Of a stretch of 64,000 nt of DNA, positions 1-7,663 are shown one piece after another. The DNA lies in NCBI GenBank assembly GCA_963817945.1, contig CAWFQH010000001.1, positions 124,001 to 188,000 of the forward strand, written 5' to 3'. Position numbers and translations under genes: made by a program. The notes beneath the pieces were generated by a model. That model was given only the letters and a program-made list of their open reading frames with translations. It was not told the origin of the DNA and did no database searches. Within the stretch, counting starts at the first letter, position 1. Each line of letters opens with the position of its first letter. Source of the stretch: VRUE01 sp963817945. GTDB lineage: Bacteria > Actinomycetota > Thermoleophilia > Solirubrobacterales > 70-9.

Positions 1-236
1 TAGTCGTTGACCTGGTGCGTGTCCACCACCGCCTCGAACTCGGTCGCGGCGGCGGCGAAGCGGCCGCTGCGGAAGTAGGCCCGCCCCAGTGCCTCGCGCA
101 CCGAGGACTTCTCCGGCGCGCGCCGCGCCGCAGCCTCCAGCGGCGGCGTCGCCTGCTCGAAGTCGGCCTCCTCGAGCAGCTCAATCCCACGCCGGTAAAG
201 CGCGAAGGTGGAGTCGCGATCGTCGGCTGCAGGCAT
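1..236 (-). CDS. TPR-repeat protein, N-terminal part (truncated by window edge)
   Basis: Read on the minus strand from an ATG at 236, this frame stays open to the window edge (78 residues visible). The residues 'LYRRGIELLEEADFEQA' and 'ALGRAYFRSGRFAAAATEFE' follow the alternating helix pattern of tetratricopeptide repeats, with the usual Gly/Ala and Tyr/Phe positions. TPR units usually mediate protein-protein contacts; the specific partner cannot be told. No signal peptide is present. It is divergent from the winged-helix gene at 516, with about 280 bases between them. The C-terminus lies outside the window. Confidence 0.75.
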   Translation of the reverse strand, partial: MPAADDRDSTFALYRRGIELLEEADFEQATPPLEAAARRAPEKSSVREALGRAYFRSGRFAAAATEFEAVVDTHQVND

Positions 237-389
237 CGCCTTAGTGTAGGCAGCCGCCCCAACCGGGGCGACCGCCCACCGCCTCAGCCCGCCTTGCTGA
301 TCGAGAGCATCGGCAGGACGCTGTGTGCCTGGTCGATCTTCAAGTCGCTCACCCCCATTCTTCTCTCCGGTCGCGACGATCATGCTTAT

Positions 390-403
390 AAGACAATTGA
401 TCA
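390..403. promoter_or_regulatory. 14-bp motif shared with the 13.02-kb promoter region
   Basis: The sequence AAGACAATTGATCA lies in an AT-rich patch of an otherwise GC-rich divergent intergenic region (237-515). The identical 14-mer recurs at 13019-13032 between two divergent genes, where it extends into the palindrome AATTGATCAATT. An operator for one of the adjacent winged-helix regulators is a reasonable guess. The rest of 237-515 shows no gene. Confidence 0.35.
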
Positions 404-515
404 GTCATTTACTCCTAAGTGATTAGATAGCACAGAAATCTTTTGTCTGCAAAACTCCCGTTCCATTCACCTGCGCAGAAGCGGTCCAAAGCACTCGAGG
501 GGAAAGGAAGCGGCA

Positions 516-1115
516 GTGGCGAAACGCAGGCAGATCACGAAGGGAGAGCAGATACTTGACCCGCGGCTGGCGAAGGCCTTGGCGAACAGCCAACGGGTTG
601 AAATTCTCGCCGTACTGAGTCACCGACAGATCAGCCCGGCACGCTACGCGCGGGAGTACGACTGCAAGCTCCCCAGCGTCGCTTACCACTTCAAGGTCTT
701 GGAGGACTATGGCTGCATCGAACTCGTTGAAACGGTGCAGCGGCGGGGTGCGCTCGAGCACATATATCGCTGCGCCAAACGTCCGCTGCTAGGTGATGGC
801 GACTGGAAGCTCCTCCCTCTTTCCGTTCGCGGTGGCATCAGCGGGGCGATCCTGAGGACGCTGGTCGAGCGGGCCCGGCTCGCGATCGAGGAGGGGACCT
901 TCGACCGTCGTGAGGACCGCCACTTCACCTGGAGCCCCGTCGCCGTGGACGCGCGGGGATGGAGCGAAGTTACGTCCCTGCTCGCGACGACACTGGCGAA
1001 GCTGGAGAAGATCGAGGAGAAATCCAACGGGCGGCGGGCGAAGAGCGGCGAGGATGCGATACCGGTGACGGTGGCCCTGGCCGGCTTCGAATCGCCCGCC
1101 GAAGCGCCCGCCTAG
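516..1115 (+). CDS. Winged helix-turn-helix transcriptional regulator (ArsR-like)
   Basis: 199-residue protein with a GTG start preceded by a GAAAGGAAG ribosome binding site. Residues about 18-75 form a winged helix ('RVEILAVLSHRQISPARYA', then 'LPSVAYHFKVLEDYGCIEL' as recognition helix), of the ArsR/HTH_20 type. The C-terminal half ends 'IPVTVALAGFESP', nearly the same ending as the next gene, so the two are paralogues. No Cys or His cluster for metal sensing stands out; the ligand is unknown. The upstream AT-rich region holds a 14-base motif that recurs at 13.02 kb. Confidence 0.75.
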   Translation: MAKRRQITKGEQILDPRLAKALANSQRVEILAVLSHRQISPARYAREYDCKLPSVAYHFKVLEDYGCIELVETVQRRGALEHIYRCAKRPLLGDGDWKLLPLSVRGGISGAILRTLVERARLAIEEGTFDRREDRHFTWSPVAVDARGWSEVTSLLATTLAKLEKIEEKSNGRRAKSGEDAIPVTVALAGFESPAEAPA

Positions 1116-1116
1116 G

Positions 1117-1152
1117 GCTTTTGTTCACTCCCGAGCTTTTGTTTAGCAAAAG
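1117..1152 (+). promoter_or_regulatory. Direct repeats and hairpin between the two winged-helix genes
   Basis: GCTTTTGTT occurs twice (from 1117 and 1135), 18 bases apart. The second copy forms an inverted repeat, CTTTTG at 1136-1141 with CAAAAG at 1147-1152. It could end transcription of the first gene or act as an operator for the second, whose start is 36 bases downstream. Confidence 0.4.
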
Positions 1153-1187
1153 TTACGGTACTCGGTTTTATATGTTCAAATCCCGCG

Positions 1188-1769
1188 ATGTTCACAATAA
1201 TTCGCGGTGAGGTGGATTCCCAGCTGAAGAGGGCGTTCTCGCAGGCTCTGAGGGTGGAAATCCTCGAGCAGATCGCCAGTGGTCCCGCCAGCCCAAGACA
1301 GATCGCTGAAGCGACGGGCGAACCGCTCGGCAGGATCGGGTACCACATATCGGTACTGCACCGGACCGGGTGCGTGCGGCCGGTCGACCCCGCCAGCGCC
1401 GAGTCCAGCGACTGCGCTTACGAAGTGTCGACGCTGCTGCCTTCCTCCCCCCGCATCCCTCTCTCGAACACTACCCGCGGCCACGCGCTCGCCTCAGTCC
1501 TGCGCCGCATCGTCGACCAGGGCCTGGCGGCCCTGAAGGCCGGCACGCTCGGCAGCAGCGGCGAGCAAGTCGCAAGCTGCGAGTCGATCCTCCTCGACGA
1601 GCGAGGCTGGCAGGAGACGCTGGCGATCCTCGAGGAGGCGACTGCACGGATCGCTGAGGCGAAAGCCGCAGCGGCCGAGCGGGTGGCGCAGAGCGGTGAG
1701 CCAGGAACGCCGACGACGGTGGCCCTGGCCGTCTTCGAAGCGGCTCCCGGCAGCGAGCAAATCGGCTGA
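1188..1769 (+). CDS. Winged helix-turn-helix transcriptional regulator, paralogue of the preceding gene
   Basis: 193 residues from ATG. The N-terminal 70 residues hold a winged helix ('ALRVEILEQIASGPASPRQIA' and 'LGRIGYHISVLHRTGCV'). The C-terminal part has an Ala/Glu-rich helix and ends 'TTVALAVFEAAPGS', matching the end of the gene at 516. No effector-binding motif is recognisable. Same orientation as its paralogue with a 72-base gap that carries short repeats, so it may have its own promoter. It precedes tRNA-Thr and the biosynthetic operon and could regulate the operon, but nothing in the sequence proves this. Confidence 0.75.
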   Translation: MFTIIRGEVDSQLKRAFSQALRVEILEQIASGPASPRQIAEATGEPLGRIGYHISVLHRTGCVRPVDPASAESSDCAYEVSTLLPSSPRIPLSNTTRGHALASVLRRIVDQGLAALKAGTLGSSGEQVASCESILLDERGWQETLAILEEATARIAEAKAAAAERVAQSGEPGTPTTVALAVFEAAPGSEQIG

Positions 1770-1838
1770 AACTGTCGGGGCCAGATACCTGGTCGGAACA
1801 TCGGCTGTACCGAGGTAGCACGGTCTAAGACCTGATGC

Positions 1839-1844
1839 TATAGT
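1839..1844 (+). promoter_or_regulatory. Possible -10 box upstream of tRNA-Thr
   Basis: TATAGT lies about 46 bases before the tRNA-Thr gene. No convincing -35 box is visible at the right distance. If used, the transcript could include both the tRNA and the operon that begins 29 bases after it. Confidence 0.25.
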
Positions 1845-1889
1845 CGGCGAAAATTGAATGGTCGAGCGTTACGCGACTGCTTTATTCGC

Positions 1890-1962
1890 GCACCAATATC
1901 TTAATCGGCTAAAGGGCCGGCGTTGTAAGCCGGAGATCCGGGTTCGAGCCCCGGTTGGTGCA
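1890..1962 (+). tRNA. tRNA-Thr (anticodon TGT)
   Basis: All four arms fold: acceptor GCACCAA with TTGGTGC, D stem TCTT/AAGG, anticodon stem CCGGC/GCCGG around a loop with anticodon TGT at 1924-1926, and T stem CCGGG/CCCGG with loop TTCGAGC. Discriminator base is A; CCA is not encoded. It sits 29 bases before the synthetase-like gene. Confidence 0.95.
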
Positions 1963-1991
1963 TCCGTAAACGACAAGAGTCGTCGCGAGCC

Positions 1992-3662
1992 ATGCACAAC
2001 CTTTTCGACTATTTCGATCACACGGGAGGTGACGGGGACGAAGGGCTTTGGGCCCTGCGGGCCCCGTTCCGGGCCCGCGACGGCTATGACGTCCTCCTGG
2101 TGCCGCGGGTACCGGAGTGGCGGCAGGATGCCGACTCCCGTAAGGCGCTGGAACAGCTGGAGAGCGAGCCCTGGGTCGACGCCGTGCAGAGCACCGGCAA
2201 GGACGTCTGGATGCGGCTCGGCCGGCAGTGGTTCGAAGAGAAGGGCGCCGCGCTCGAAGCCGGTCAGGACGACGAGGAGAAGCCCCATGCCGACATCGCC
2301 GGCGGCCAGAGCTTCGCGCTGAACTTCTGGGACGCCAACTCCACCAAGGCTCTCCACATCGGGCACCTGCGCAACCTTTCGCTCGGGAACGCGCTTGGCG
2401 CCGCCCTCAGCGAGGCCGGCGGCCAGGTCGAGCGGCGCAGCATCATCTGCGATGTTGGCCGCAGCATGGGCGAGGCGATGGCGGGGGTCCTGCGCAGTGG
2501 CCGCAGCCTCTCCTCCGAAAACGGGGAGAAGAGCGACCACTTCGTCGGCTACTGCTACGCCGACTACGTCAAGGCGGGCGCCTCCACCAACGGGCTCAGC
2601 TCCGACCACCCGGCCGACTCGCTGACCCGCGAGGTCGACGTCCAGAACGACAGCGCCGACGAGCTGCTGCTGCGGGTCCTCAACGGTGACCAGTCGGCGC
2701 TAGAGCTGTGGTCGCAGACCCGCGCCTGGGTGATCTCCGGCCAGCGCAAGACCCTGGCCCGGCTCGGGATCGCCTTCGACCGCGTCTTCTTCGAGTCCGA
2801 CTTCCTGCCGGAGGTGAACGAACTGGCCGAGCTGGGGCTGCAGGAGGGGACGTTGGAACGCCGCGCCGACGGCACGATCGTCTACATCACCGGCCGCGAG
2901 GAGCTGGAGGAGATGCCGCTCGTCCGCTCCGACGGCGTCCCAACCCAGCACATGCGCGCGCTCGCCTACTGGATGGCCGCGCCGGGGCTCGAAGTCGACG
3001 GCCTCACCTCGATCCAGGTCTGCGGCCTGGAGTGGGTCGCCCACGTCACCTGCAGGCGGCAGCTGATGGCGGAGCTGGTCCACACCGAGGAAGGCAATGG
3101 CTTCCACCCTTACCACGACATCTTCCACGGCATGGTCGCCAAAGAACAGGAAGCGATCAAATCGAGCAAGAAAGACGCGCTGCTGATCGACCACCTGGTC
3201 GAATGGATCGACGAGCAGATGGAGGCCGATCCGGAGCGGGCGGGAATGCGCGAACGGCACCCGGCCCCGGAACGGATCCCGGCCCAGATCGCGCTCGGTT
3301 ACTTCCTCCTGCACCCGGCGACGAAGAAGGTCAACTTCGAACCGGAGAAGCTCCTGGTCGACGGCAAAAGCCTCGGCTGGGACATGCTGCGGGCACGGGT
3401 CAAGAACGGCGACGGCGCCGCTACCGCGAACGGCGAGCTCTACGAGGATCCCGACTACCGCTTCGCCGTCGTCCACTCGGAGATGTACCGGCGCCACCTC
3501 TACCTCGTCTCCCGTCGGCTCGACCCGATCCCGCTCGCCCGCTACACCTCCCACCTCGCGCGCTGGTACCTGGAAGGCGAGCGCTCGCCGCAGGTCGGCC
3601 GCGTGGTCGCCTCCGTCCTCGACGACAGCACCCGCGGCCTCGGCCTGGAGGGAGTCCGATGA
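1992..3662 (+). CDS. Arginyl-tRNA-synthetase-like class I enzyme, first gene of a putative biosynthetic operon
   Basis: 556 residues. The catalytic Rossmann domain is recognisable as ArgRS family: 'ANSTKALHIGHLRN' carries the HIGH signature at residues 122-125, 'SDGVPTQHMRALAYW' matches the ArgRS 'DGxxTYxxRD' stretch, and a degenerate KMSKS loop reads IKSSKK around 390-394. The N-terminal extension is short and the C-terminal anticodon-binding (DALR-like) part is reduced to about 80 residues. Housekeeping ArgRS normally has fuller domains, so this looks like a paralogue that activates an amino acid for a pathway enzyme rather than for translation. It overlaps the next gene by 4 bases (ATGA). 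The ATG start has no strong ribosome binding site. Confidence 0.7.
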   Translation: MHNLFDYFDHTGGDGDEGLWALRAPFRARDGYDVLLVPRVPEWRQDADSRKALEQLESEPWVDAVQSTGKDVWMRLGRQWFEEKGAALEAGQDDEEKPHADIAGGQSFALNFWDANSTKALHIGHLRNLSLGNALGAALSEAGGQVERRSIICDVGRSMGEAMAGVLRSGRSLSSENGEKSDHFVGYCYADYVKAGASTNGLSSDHPADSLTREVDVQNDSADELLLRVLNGDQSALELWSQTRAWVISGQRKTLARLGIAFDRVFFESDFLPEVNELAELGLQEGTLERRADGTIVYITGREELEEMPLVRSDGVPTQHMRALAYWMAAPGLEVDGLTSIQVCGLEWVAHVTCRRQLMAELVHTEEGNGFHPYHDIFHGMVAKEQEAIKSSKKDALLIDHLVEWIDEQMEADPERAGMRERHPAPERIPAQIALGYFLLHPATKKVNFEPEKLLVDGKSLGWDMLRARVKNGDGAATANGELYEDPDYRFAVVHSEMYRRHLYLVSRRLDPIPLARYTSHLARWYLEGERSPQVGRVVASVLDDSTRGLGLEGVR

Positions 3663-5803
3663 GAACGCTCCTCGTCGACAACCACGACTCCTACACCTAC
3701 AACGTCTTCCACCTGCTGGCGGGCGTCGCCGGCGAGCCGCCGATCGTGGTCGACAACGACGCCGTCTCCTGGCGGGCGCTGTCGCGCTGGGACTTCGACG
3801 CGATCGTCCTCTCCCCCGGCCCCGGCAGCCCCGACCGCTGGCACGACTTCTGCGTCTGTAACGACATCCTCCGCTACAGCGAGATCCCGGTGCTCGGCAT
3901 TTGCCTCGGCCACCAGGGGCTGGGCCACCTACTGAACGGCAAGGTCAGCAGCGCGCCCGAGGTGATGCACGGCCGCCTTAGCCAGATCCACCACGAGGGG
4001 GCCGGGCTCTTCGAGGGCATCCCCCAAGCCTTCCCGGTCGTCCGCTACCACTCGCTGGCGATCACCGACATGGGCCCCGATGGCCACGTCACCGCCTGGA
4101 CCGACGACGGCGTCGTGATGGGCATCGAACACACAAGGCGGCCGCTGTGGGGCGTCCAGTTTCACCCCGAGTCGGTGGAGACCGAGTACGGCGCGAAGCT
4201 GGTCGAGAACTTCTACGCCCTCGCCCGCCGCTCGAAGACGCCGCGCTGGCGCGGAGCCAAACGACCGCGCGGCGTGCCGCAGCGGACTCAGGCGCGGCGG
4301 GCCGCCTCCAGCGGCGTCGAGCTGCGGATGCGGACCATCGCCGGCGAGCCCTCGACCGAGCTCGTCTTCGAACGGCTCTTCGGCGACGCCGAGCACGCCT
4401 TCTGGCTCGATAGTGCCGACGCCCCGACCCGGCTCGCCCAGCACTCCTTCCTCGGCACCAGCGCCGGCCCGGAGCGCTGCGTGCTCGAATACGACGTCGA
4501 GGCGGGCCGCATCGACACTCACCGCGCGCAGGGCACCACCAGCGAGCGCGGCACCATCTTCGACGTCCTCGACCGCGAAATGTCCAATTACGCGCTCGAG
4601 GCGCCGGTCGGGCTGCCGCCCGGCCTGCTCGGCGGCTTCGTCGGCTACCTCGGCTACGAGCTGAAGGCCGACGGCGGCTCGCCGAACGTCCACAAATCGG
4701 ACGTACCCGACGCAGTGATGATGCTCGCGAACCGCCTCGTCGCCGTCGATCACGTGGGTCACCGGACGCACCTGATCGCGCTCTGCCGCGGCGACGAGGC
4801 GGGGGCCGAGCGATGGCTGGATGAGGCCGAAGCGGTCGTGCGGGAGGCACTCGGCGCCCCGACCGCGGAGGCCCGTCCAGTCATCTCCTCCGGCGAGGAG
4901 CACGTCAGCTTCCGCTGCGGTCGCGGCCGCCGCCAGTACCTCGCCGACATCGCGCGCTGCCAGGCCGAAATGGCCGCCGGCGAGTCCTACGAGGTCTGCC
5001 TAACCGACCAGATCTCGACTGACGCCAGCCCGGACCCGTTCGAGCTGTACCGGCACCTGCGCCGCAGCAACCCCTCCCCCTTCGCCGCCTACCTGAAGCT
5101 GGGCGAGGTGGCGGTCGTCAGCTCCTCGCCGGAGCGCTTCCTCTCGGTCGACCGCGAGCGCACGGTCGAGGCGCGCCCGATCAAGGGCACGACCTCGCGC
5201 GCGGCGGACCCGGTGCAGGACGCCGCCCTGAAAGCGGAGCTGACCTCCGACGAAAAGACCTACGCCGAGCACCTGATGATCGTCGACCTGCTGCGCAACG
5301 ACCTCGGCCGCGTCTGCGACGTCGGCAGCGTTCACGTCCCCGAGCTGATGATCGTCGAGGACTACGCGACCGTGCACCAGTTGATCTCGACGATCCAGGG
5401 CAGGCTGGCCGACGATCGCAGCGCGGTCGACTGCGTGCGCGCCTGCTTCCCGGGCGGCTCGATGACCGGCGCCCCGAAGCAGCGGACGATGGAGATCATC
5501 GACGACATCGAGGACGTCGCCCGCGGGGTCTACTCGGGCGCGATCGGCTACTTCGGCGTCGACGGCAGCATGGACCTCAACATCGTCATCCGCACGATCG
5601 TGATGCGGCCGGGCCGGACCACGATCGGCGCCGGCGGCGCGATCGTCATGCAGTCCGACCCCGAAGAGGAGTTCGACGAGATCCTGCTGAAGGCTCGGGC
5701 GCCAATGGCGGCAATTGCCCGGGTCGCCACCGGCAGCGAGGACCCGGGGGCGTGGAGCGTCGACTTGGAGCCCTCGGCCGCCACGATCGCGGAGGCGGCA
5801 TGA
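3659..5803 (+). CDS. pabAB: Fused aminodeoxychorismate synthase (PabA-PabB)
   Basis: 714 residues. The first 200 are a class I glutamine amidotransferase: 'LSPGPGSP', nucleophile Cys82 in 'GICLGHQ', and the His/Glu pair in 'VQFHPESVE'. The rest is a chorismate-using synthase ending 'GAGGAIVMQSDPEEEFDE'. The diagnostic motif is PIKGT (Lys509), typical of PabB/ADC synthases, where anthranilate synthases have PIAGT. It makes 4-amino-4-deoxychorismate from chorismate and glutamine. The fused form next to a chorismate mutase recalls the p-aminophenylalanine pathways of chloramphenicol and pristinamycin; no aminodeoxychorismate lyase lies nearby, which argues against a folate role. It overlaps genes on both sides by 4 bases. 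Confidence 0.9.
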   Translation: MRTLLVDNHDSYTYNVFHLLAGVAGEPPIVVDNDAVSWRALSRWDFDAIVLSPGPGSPDRWHDFCVCNDILRYSEIPVLGICLGHQGLGHLLNGKVSSAPEVMHGRLSQIHHEGAGLFEGIPQAFPVVRYHSLAITDMGPDGHVTAWTDDGVVMGIEHTRRPLWGVQFHPESVETEYGAKLVENFYALARRSKTPRWRGAKRPRGVPQRTQARRAASSGVELRMRTIAGEPSTELVFERLFGDAEHAFWLDSADAPTRLAQHSFLGTSAGPERCVLEYDVEAGRIDTHRAQGTTSERGTIFDVLDREMSNYALEAPVGLPPGLLGGFVGYLGYELKADGGSPNVHKSDVPDAVMMLANRLVAVDHVGHRTHLIALCRGDEAGAERWLDEAEAVVREALGAPTAEARPVISSGEEHVSFRCGRGRRQYLADIARCQAEMAAGESYEVCLTDQISTDASPDPFELYRHLRRSNPSPFAAYLKLGEVAVVSSSPERFLSVDRERTVEARPIKGTTSRAADPVQDAALKAELTSDEKTYAEHLMIVDLLRNDLGRVCDVGSVHVPELMIVEDYATVHQLISTIQGRLADDRSAVDCVRACFPGGSMTGAPKQRTMEIIDDIEDVARGVYSGAIGYFGVDGSMDLNIVIRTIVMRPGRTTIGAGGAIVMQSDPEEEFDEILLKARAPMAAIARVATGSEDPGAWSVDLEPSAATIAEAA

Positions 5804-6339
5804 GCGAGGCCACCGGGGCCCAGGCCCAGCCGATGGGCCTCAAAGCGACGCATACGGACGCTTTAAGGCCCGTCGGCGGGGGAGCGGCGGTGCGCCTGGC
5901 GGAGGCCGGCGATGTCGTCGCGGCAGCGGCCGGGATCGGGGCCCTGCTGGATGAGCTAGGCGGTGAGGGCCCCTCGACCGCCACCCTCGAGGAGGCGACG
6001 CGGAAGCTGGTCGAGGACCCCAGCCTGGGAGCGCTCCTCGTCGCCGAGGCCGGCGGCGAGATCATCGGTGTCCTCGCCGCGAGCTGGCAGCACGCGGTCC
6101 ACGTGCCCGGCCGCTACGGCGTGGTCCAAGACCTCTGGGTCAGCCCCGAGTGGCGCAGCCGCGCGATCGGCCGCGAGTTGATCGAGGCGCTCGCAGTGCT
6201 GGCCCGCGAGCAGGAGATCGCGCGGCTCGAGGTCGGCCTGCCGCAGGACAGCTTCGCCGCGATCGAGGCAACCAGGTCCTTCTACCTCACCAACGACTTT
6301 GCCCCCCTCGGACCGAGGATGCGGCGGCTGCTGCGATGA
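5800..6339 (+). CDS. GNAT-family N-acyltransferase
   Basis: 179 residues from the ATG that overlaps the pabAB stop. The GNAT core is residues about 31-170, with motif A 'LWVSPEWRSRAIGRELIEAL' carrying the RxxxxG acyl-CoA loop, and the final beta-bulge 'FYLTNDFAPLGPRM'. It probably acylates an amine of a pathway intermediate; GNAT folds that take the acyl group from aminoacyl-tRNA also exist, which matters beside a synthetase-like gene. The first 30 residues are low-complexity and are encoded by an inverted repeat at 5835-5871. A GTG at 5890 with a GGGGGAG ribosome site is a credible alternative start. The stop overlaps the next ATG. Confidence 0.75.
   Translation: MSEATGAQAQPMGLKATHTDALRPVGGGAAVRLAEAGDVVAAAAGIGALLDELGGEGPSTATLEEATRKLVEDPSLGALLVAEAGGEIIGVLAASWQHAVHVPGRYGVVQDLWVSPEWRSRAIGRELIEALAVLAREQEIARLEVGLPQDSFAAIEATRSFYLTNDFAPLGPRMRRLLR
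5835..5871. repeat. Inverted repeat inside the 5' end of the GNAT gene
   Basis: GGGCCT-C-AAAGCG (5835-5847) pairs with CGCTTT-A-AGGCCC (5859-5871) around an 11-base loop. The arms and the following CGTCGGCG resemble the long palindrome at 47524-47580, suggesting a small repeat family. If GNAT starts at 5890, the hairpin is intercistronic. Confidence 0.6.
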
Positions 6340-7304
6340 GCGGGCTGTTGATGGTGGAGCAGCGGCCAGGCCGCGGCGACGCCGCGCACTGGATCGTGGA
6401 AGGGGGGCGCAGGCGGCCGGGGATGGACGACAACCGGCGCATCGCCGCCGTCCGCAGCGGGCTCATTTGCCACGGCGATGTGCGGGCCGAGCCGGCTGCC
6501 GTCGACGACGAGCAGATCGAGCGCACGCTGGCCGAGCTGCACGAGCCCGAGTACCTCGACACCCTGCGGGAGGTCGACTCCGAGGAGCCCGTTGTGCTGC
6601 CGGAGCTGGCGGCGCCGGGCCTGGAACCGGACATCCCCGTCTGCAGCGGCCTCGTCGCCGCCGCCCACGAGGGCGTGCGGACGGCGATTACCGCCGCCGA
6701 GCGACTTGCCGGTGGCGAGCGTTTCACCTACGCACTCTGCCGACCGCCCGGGCATCACGCCGGGCCTCAATGGTGCGCGGGCTACTGCTATCTCAACACC
6801 GCCGCCGCGGCGGCCTGGACCCTTTGCGAGGCGGGTGTGAAGCCAATCGGCATCCTCGACCTCGACCTTCACTACCCGAACGGCACGGCGGCGATCGTCG
6901 CCTCGATGGCCGAGGCACGGCTGCACTCGTTGCACGCCTGGCCGGTGACCAACGTCGCCGACCGGACCGTGACCCCGCGCACGCCGCGGGAACACGTGGT
7001 CGAGTTCGAGGGCAGCCCCGGCGCCTCCGTTTACCTCAACGCGGTCGAGGAGTCGATCGACGTGCTGGCGGCCAGCTCGGCGGCGCTGGTCGTCTCGCTC
7101 GGTTACGACACGGTCAGGGGCGACCCACACGGCAGCTGGGACTTCGCGCCGCCGATCTTCGCCCAAATCGGGCGCTTGCTGGCCGCCTCGCGGCTGCCGG
7201 TCTGCGTGATCCAGGAGGGCGGCTACGCACTCACCACCCTGGCCGCCTGCAGCTACGCGTTTGCCGCCGGGCTGCTCGACGGCCAGCTGGAGGCGCCGGT
7301 ATGA
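6336..7304 (+). CDS. Histone-deacetylase-superfamily amidohydrolase (acetylpolyamine amidohydrolase-like)
   Basis: 322 residues starting at an ATG that overlaps the GNAT stop. The arginase/deacetylase fold is marked by the tandem histidines in 'RPPGHHAG' (140-141), zinc ligands in 'DLDLHYPNGT' (Asp177, His179), a third Asp in 'SLGYDTVRGDP', and the transition-state 'QEGGY'. The usual HHGNG reads HYPNG here. Relatives remove acetyl groups from polyamines or other N-acetylated small molecules using zinc. Next to a GNAT, it may undo a protecting acylation or release a mature product. The substrate is unknown. Confidence 0.85.
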   Translation: MSGLLMVEQRPGRGDAAHWIVEGGRRRPGMDDNRRIAAVRSGLICHGDVRAEPAAVDDEQIERTLAELHEPEYLDTLREVDSEEPVVLPELAAPGLEPDIPVCSGLVAAAHEGVRTAITAAERLAGGERFTYALCRPPGHHAGPQWCAGYCYLNTAAAAAWTLCEAGVKPIGILDLDLHYPNGTAAIVASMAEARLHSLHAWPVTNVADRTVTPRTPREHVVEFEGSPGASVYLNAVEESIDVLAASSAALVVSLGYDTVRGDPHGSWDFAPPIFAQIGRLLAASRLPVCVIQEGGYALTTLAACSYAFAAGLLDGQLEAPV

Positions 7305-7372
7305 GCGCGGAGCGACCAAGCGTCCATCTCTGTCTCTGCGCGCCGGGAGCGAAGCGGGAAGTGTTGTCATGA
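7301..7372 (+). repeat. Intergenic repeat, copy 1, encoding a 23-residue coupled mini-ORF
   Basis: A roughly 60-70 base repeat fills the gap between the deacetylase-like and mutase genes. It starts ATGAGCGCGGAGCGA and contains GAGCGAAGCG. Its ATG overlaps the upstream stop (ATGA at 7301), and its own TGA (7370-7372) overlaps the mutase ATG (7369), so it keeps ribosomes coupled across the gap. The encoded peptide begins MSAERPSVHL. Copies 2 and 3 are at 43115 and 43868. Confidence 0.75.
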
Positions 7373-7662
7373 GTGAGAACGGCCTCGAGCCCTTCCGCCG
7401 CCGCCTCGACCGGCTCGACGACGACATCGCCCGCCTGCTCGGCGAGCGCTTCGAGGTCTGCCGGGACATCGCCCGCTACAAGCACGCGGAGGGGATCCCG
7501 ATGATGCAGCCCGATCGGGTGGCCGAGGTGCGGGCGCGCTATCTGGCGCGGGGAGCCGAGGTCGACCTGCCGGCCGAGTTCACCGGCGATCTCTTCGATC
7601 TGCTGATCGCCGCCACCTGCAAGGAGGAGGACGAACTGATCGAGCAGGCGAGGGGGAAATGA
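7369..7662 (+). CDS. Chorismate mutase, AroQ class
   Basis: 97 residues, the standard size of a single-domain AroQ mutase. 'FRRRLDRLDDDIARLLGERFEVCRDIARYK' gives the first long helix with the active-site Arg/Lys residues, followed by 'QPDR' and the C-terminal helix. It would rearrange chorismate to prephenate, or, given its operon, 4-amino-4-deoxychorismate to 4-amino-4-deoxyprephenate as PapB and CmlD do. No prephenate dehydrogenase (PapC type) or aminotransferase is in the cluster, so later steps would need genes elsewhere. It is coupled upstream through the mini-ORF and lies one base before the P450. Confidence 0.85.
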   Translation: MSENGLEPFRRRLDRLDDDIARLLGERFEVCRDIARYKHAEGIPMMQPDRVAEVRARYLARGAEVDLPAEFTGDLFDLLIAATCKEEDELIEQARGK

Positions 7663-7663
7663 C

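Noticed and set aside
3659..5803. Anthranilate synthase (TrpEG) for tryptophan.
   Set aside because: The synthase half has PIKGT rather than PIAGT and the gene lies with a chorismate mutase and oxidases, not with trp genes.
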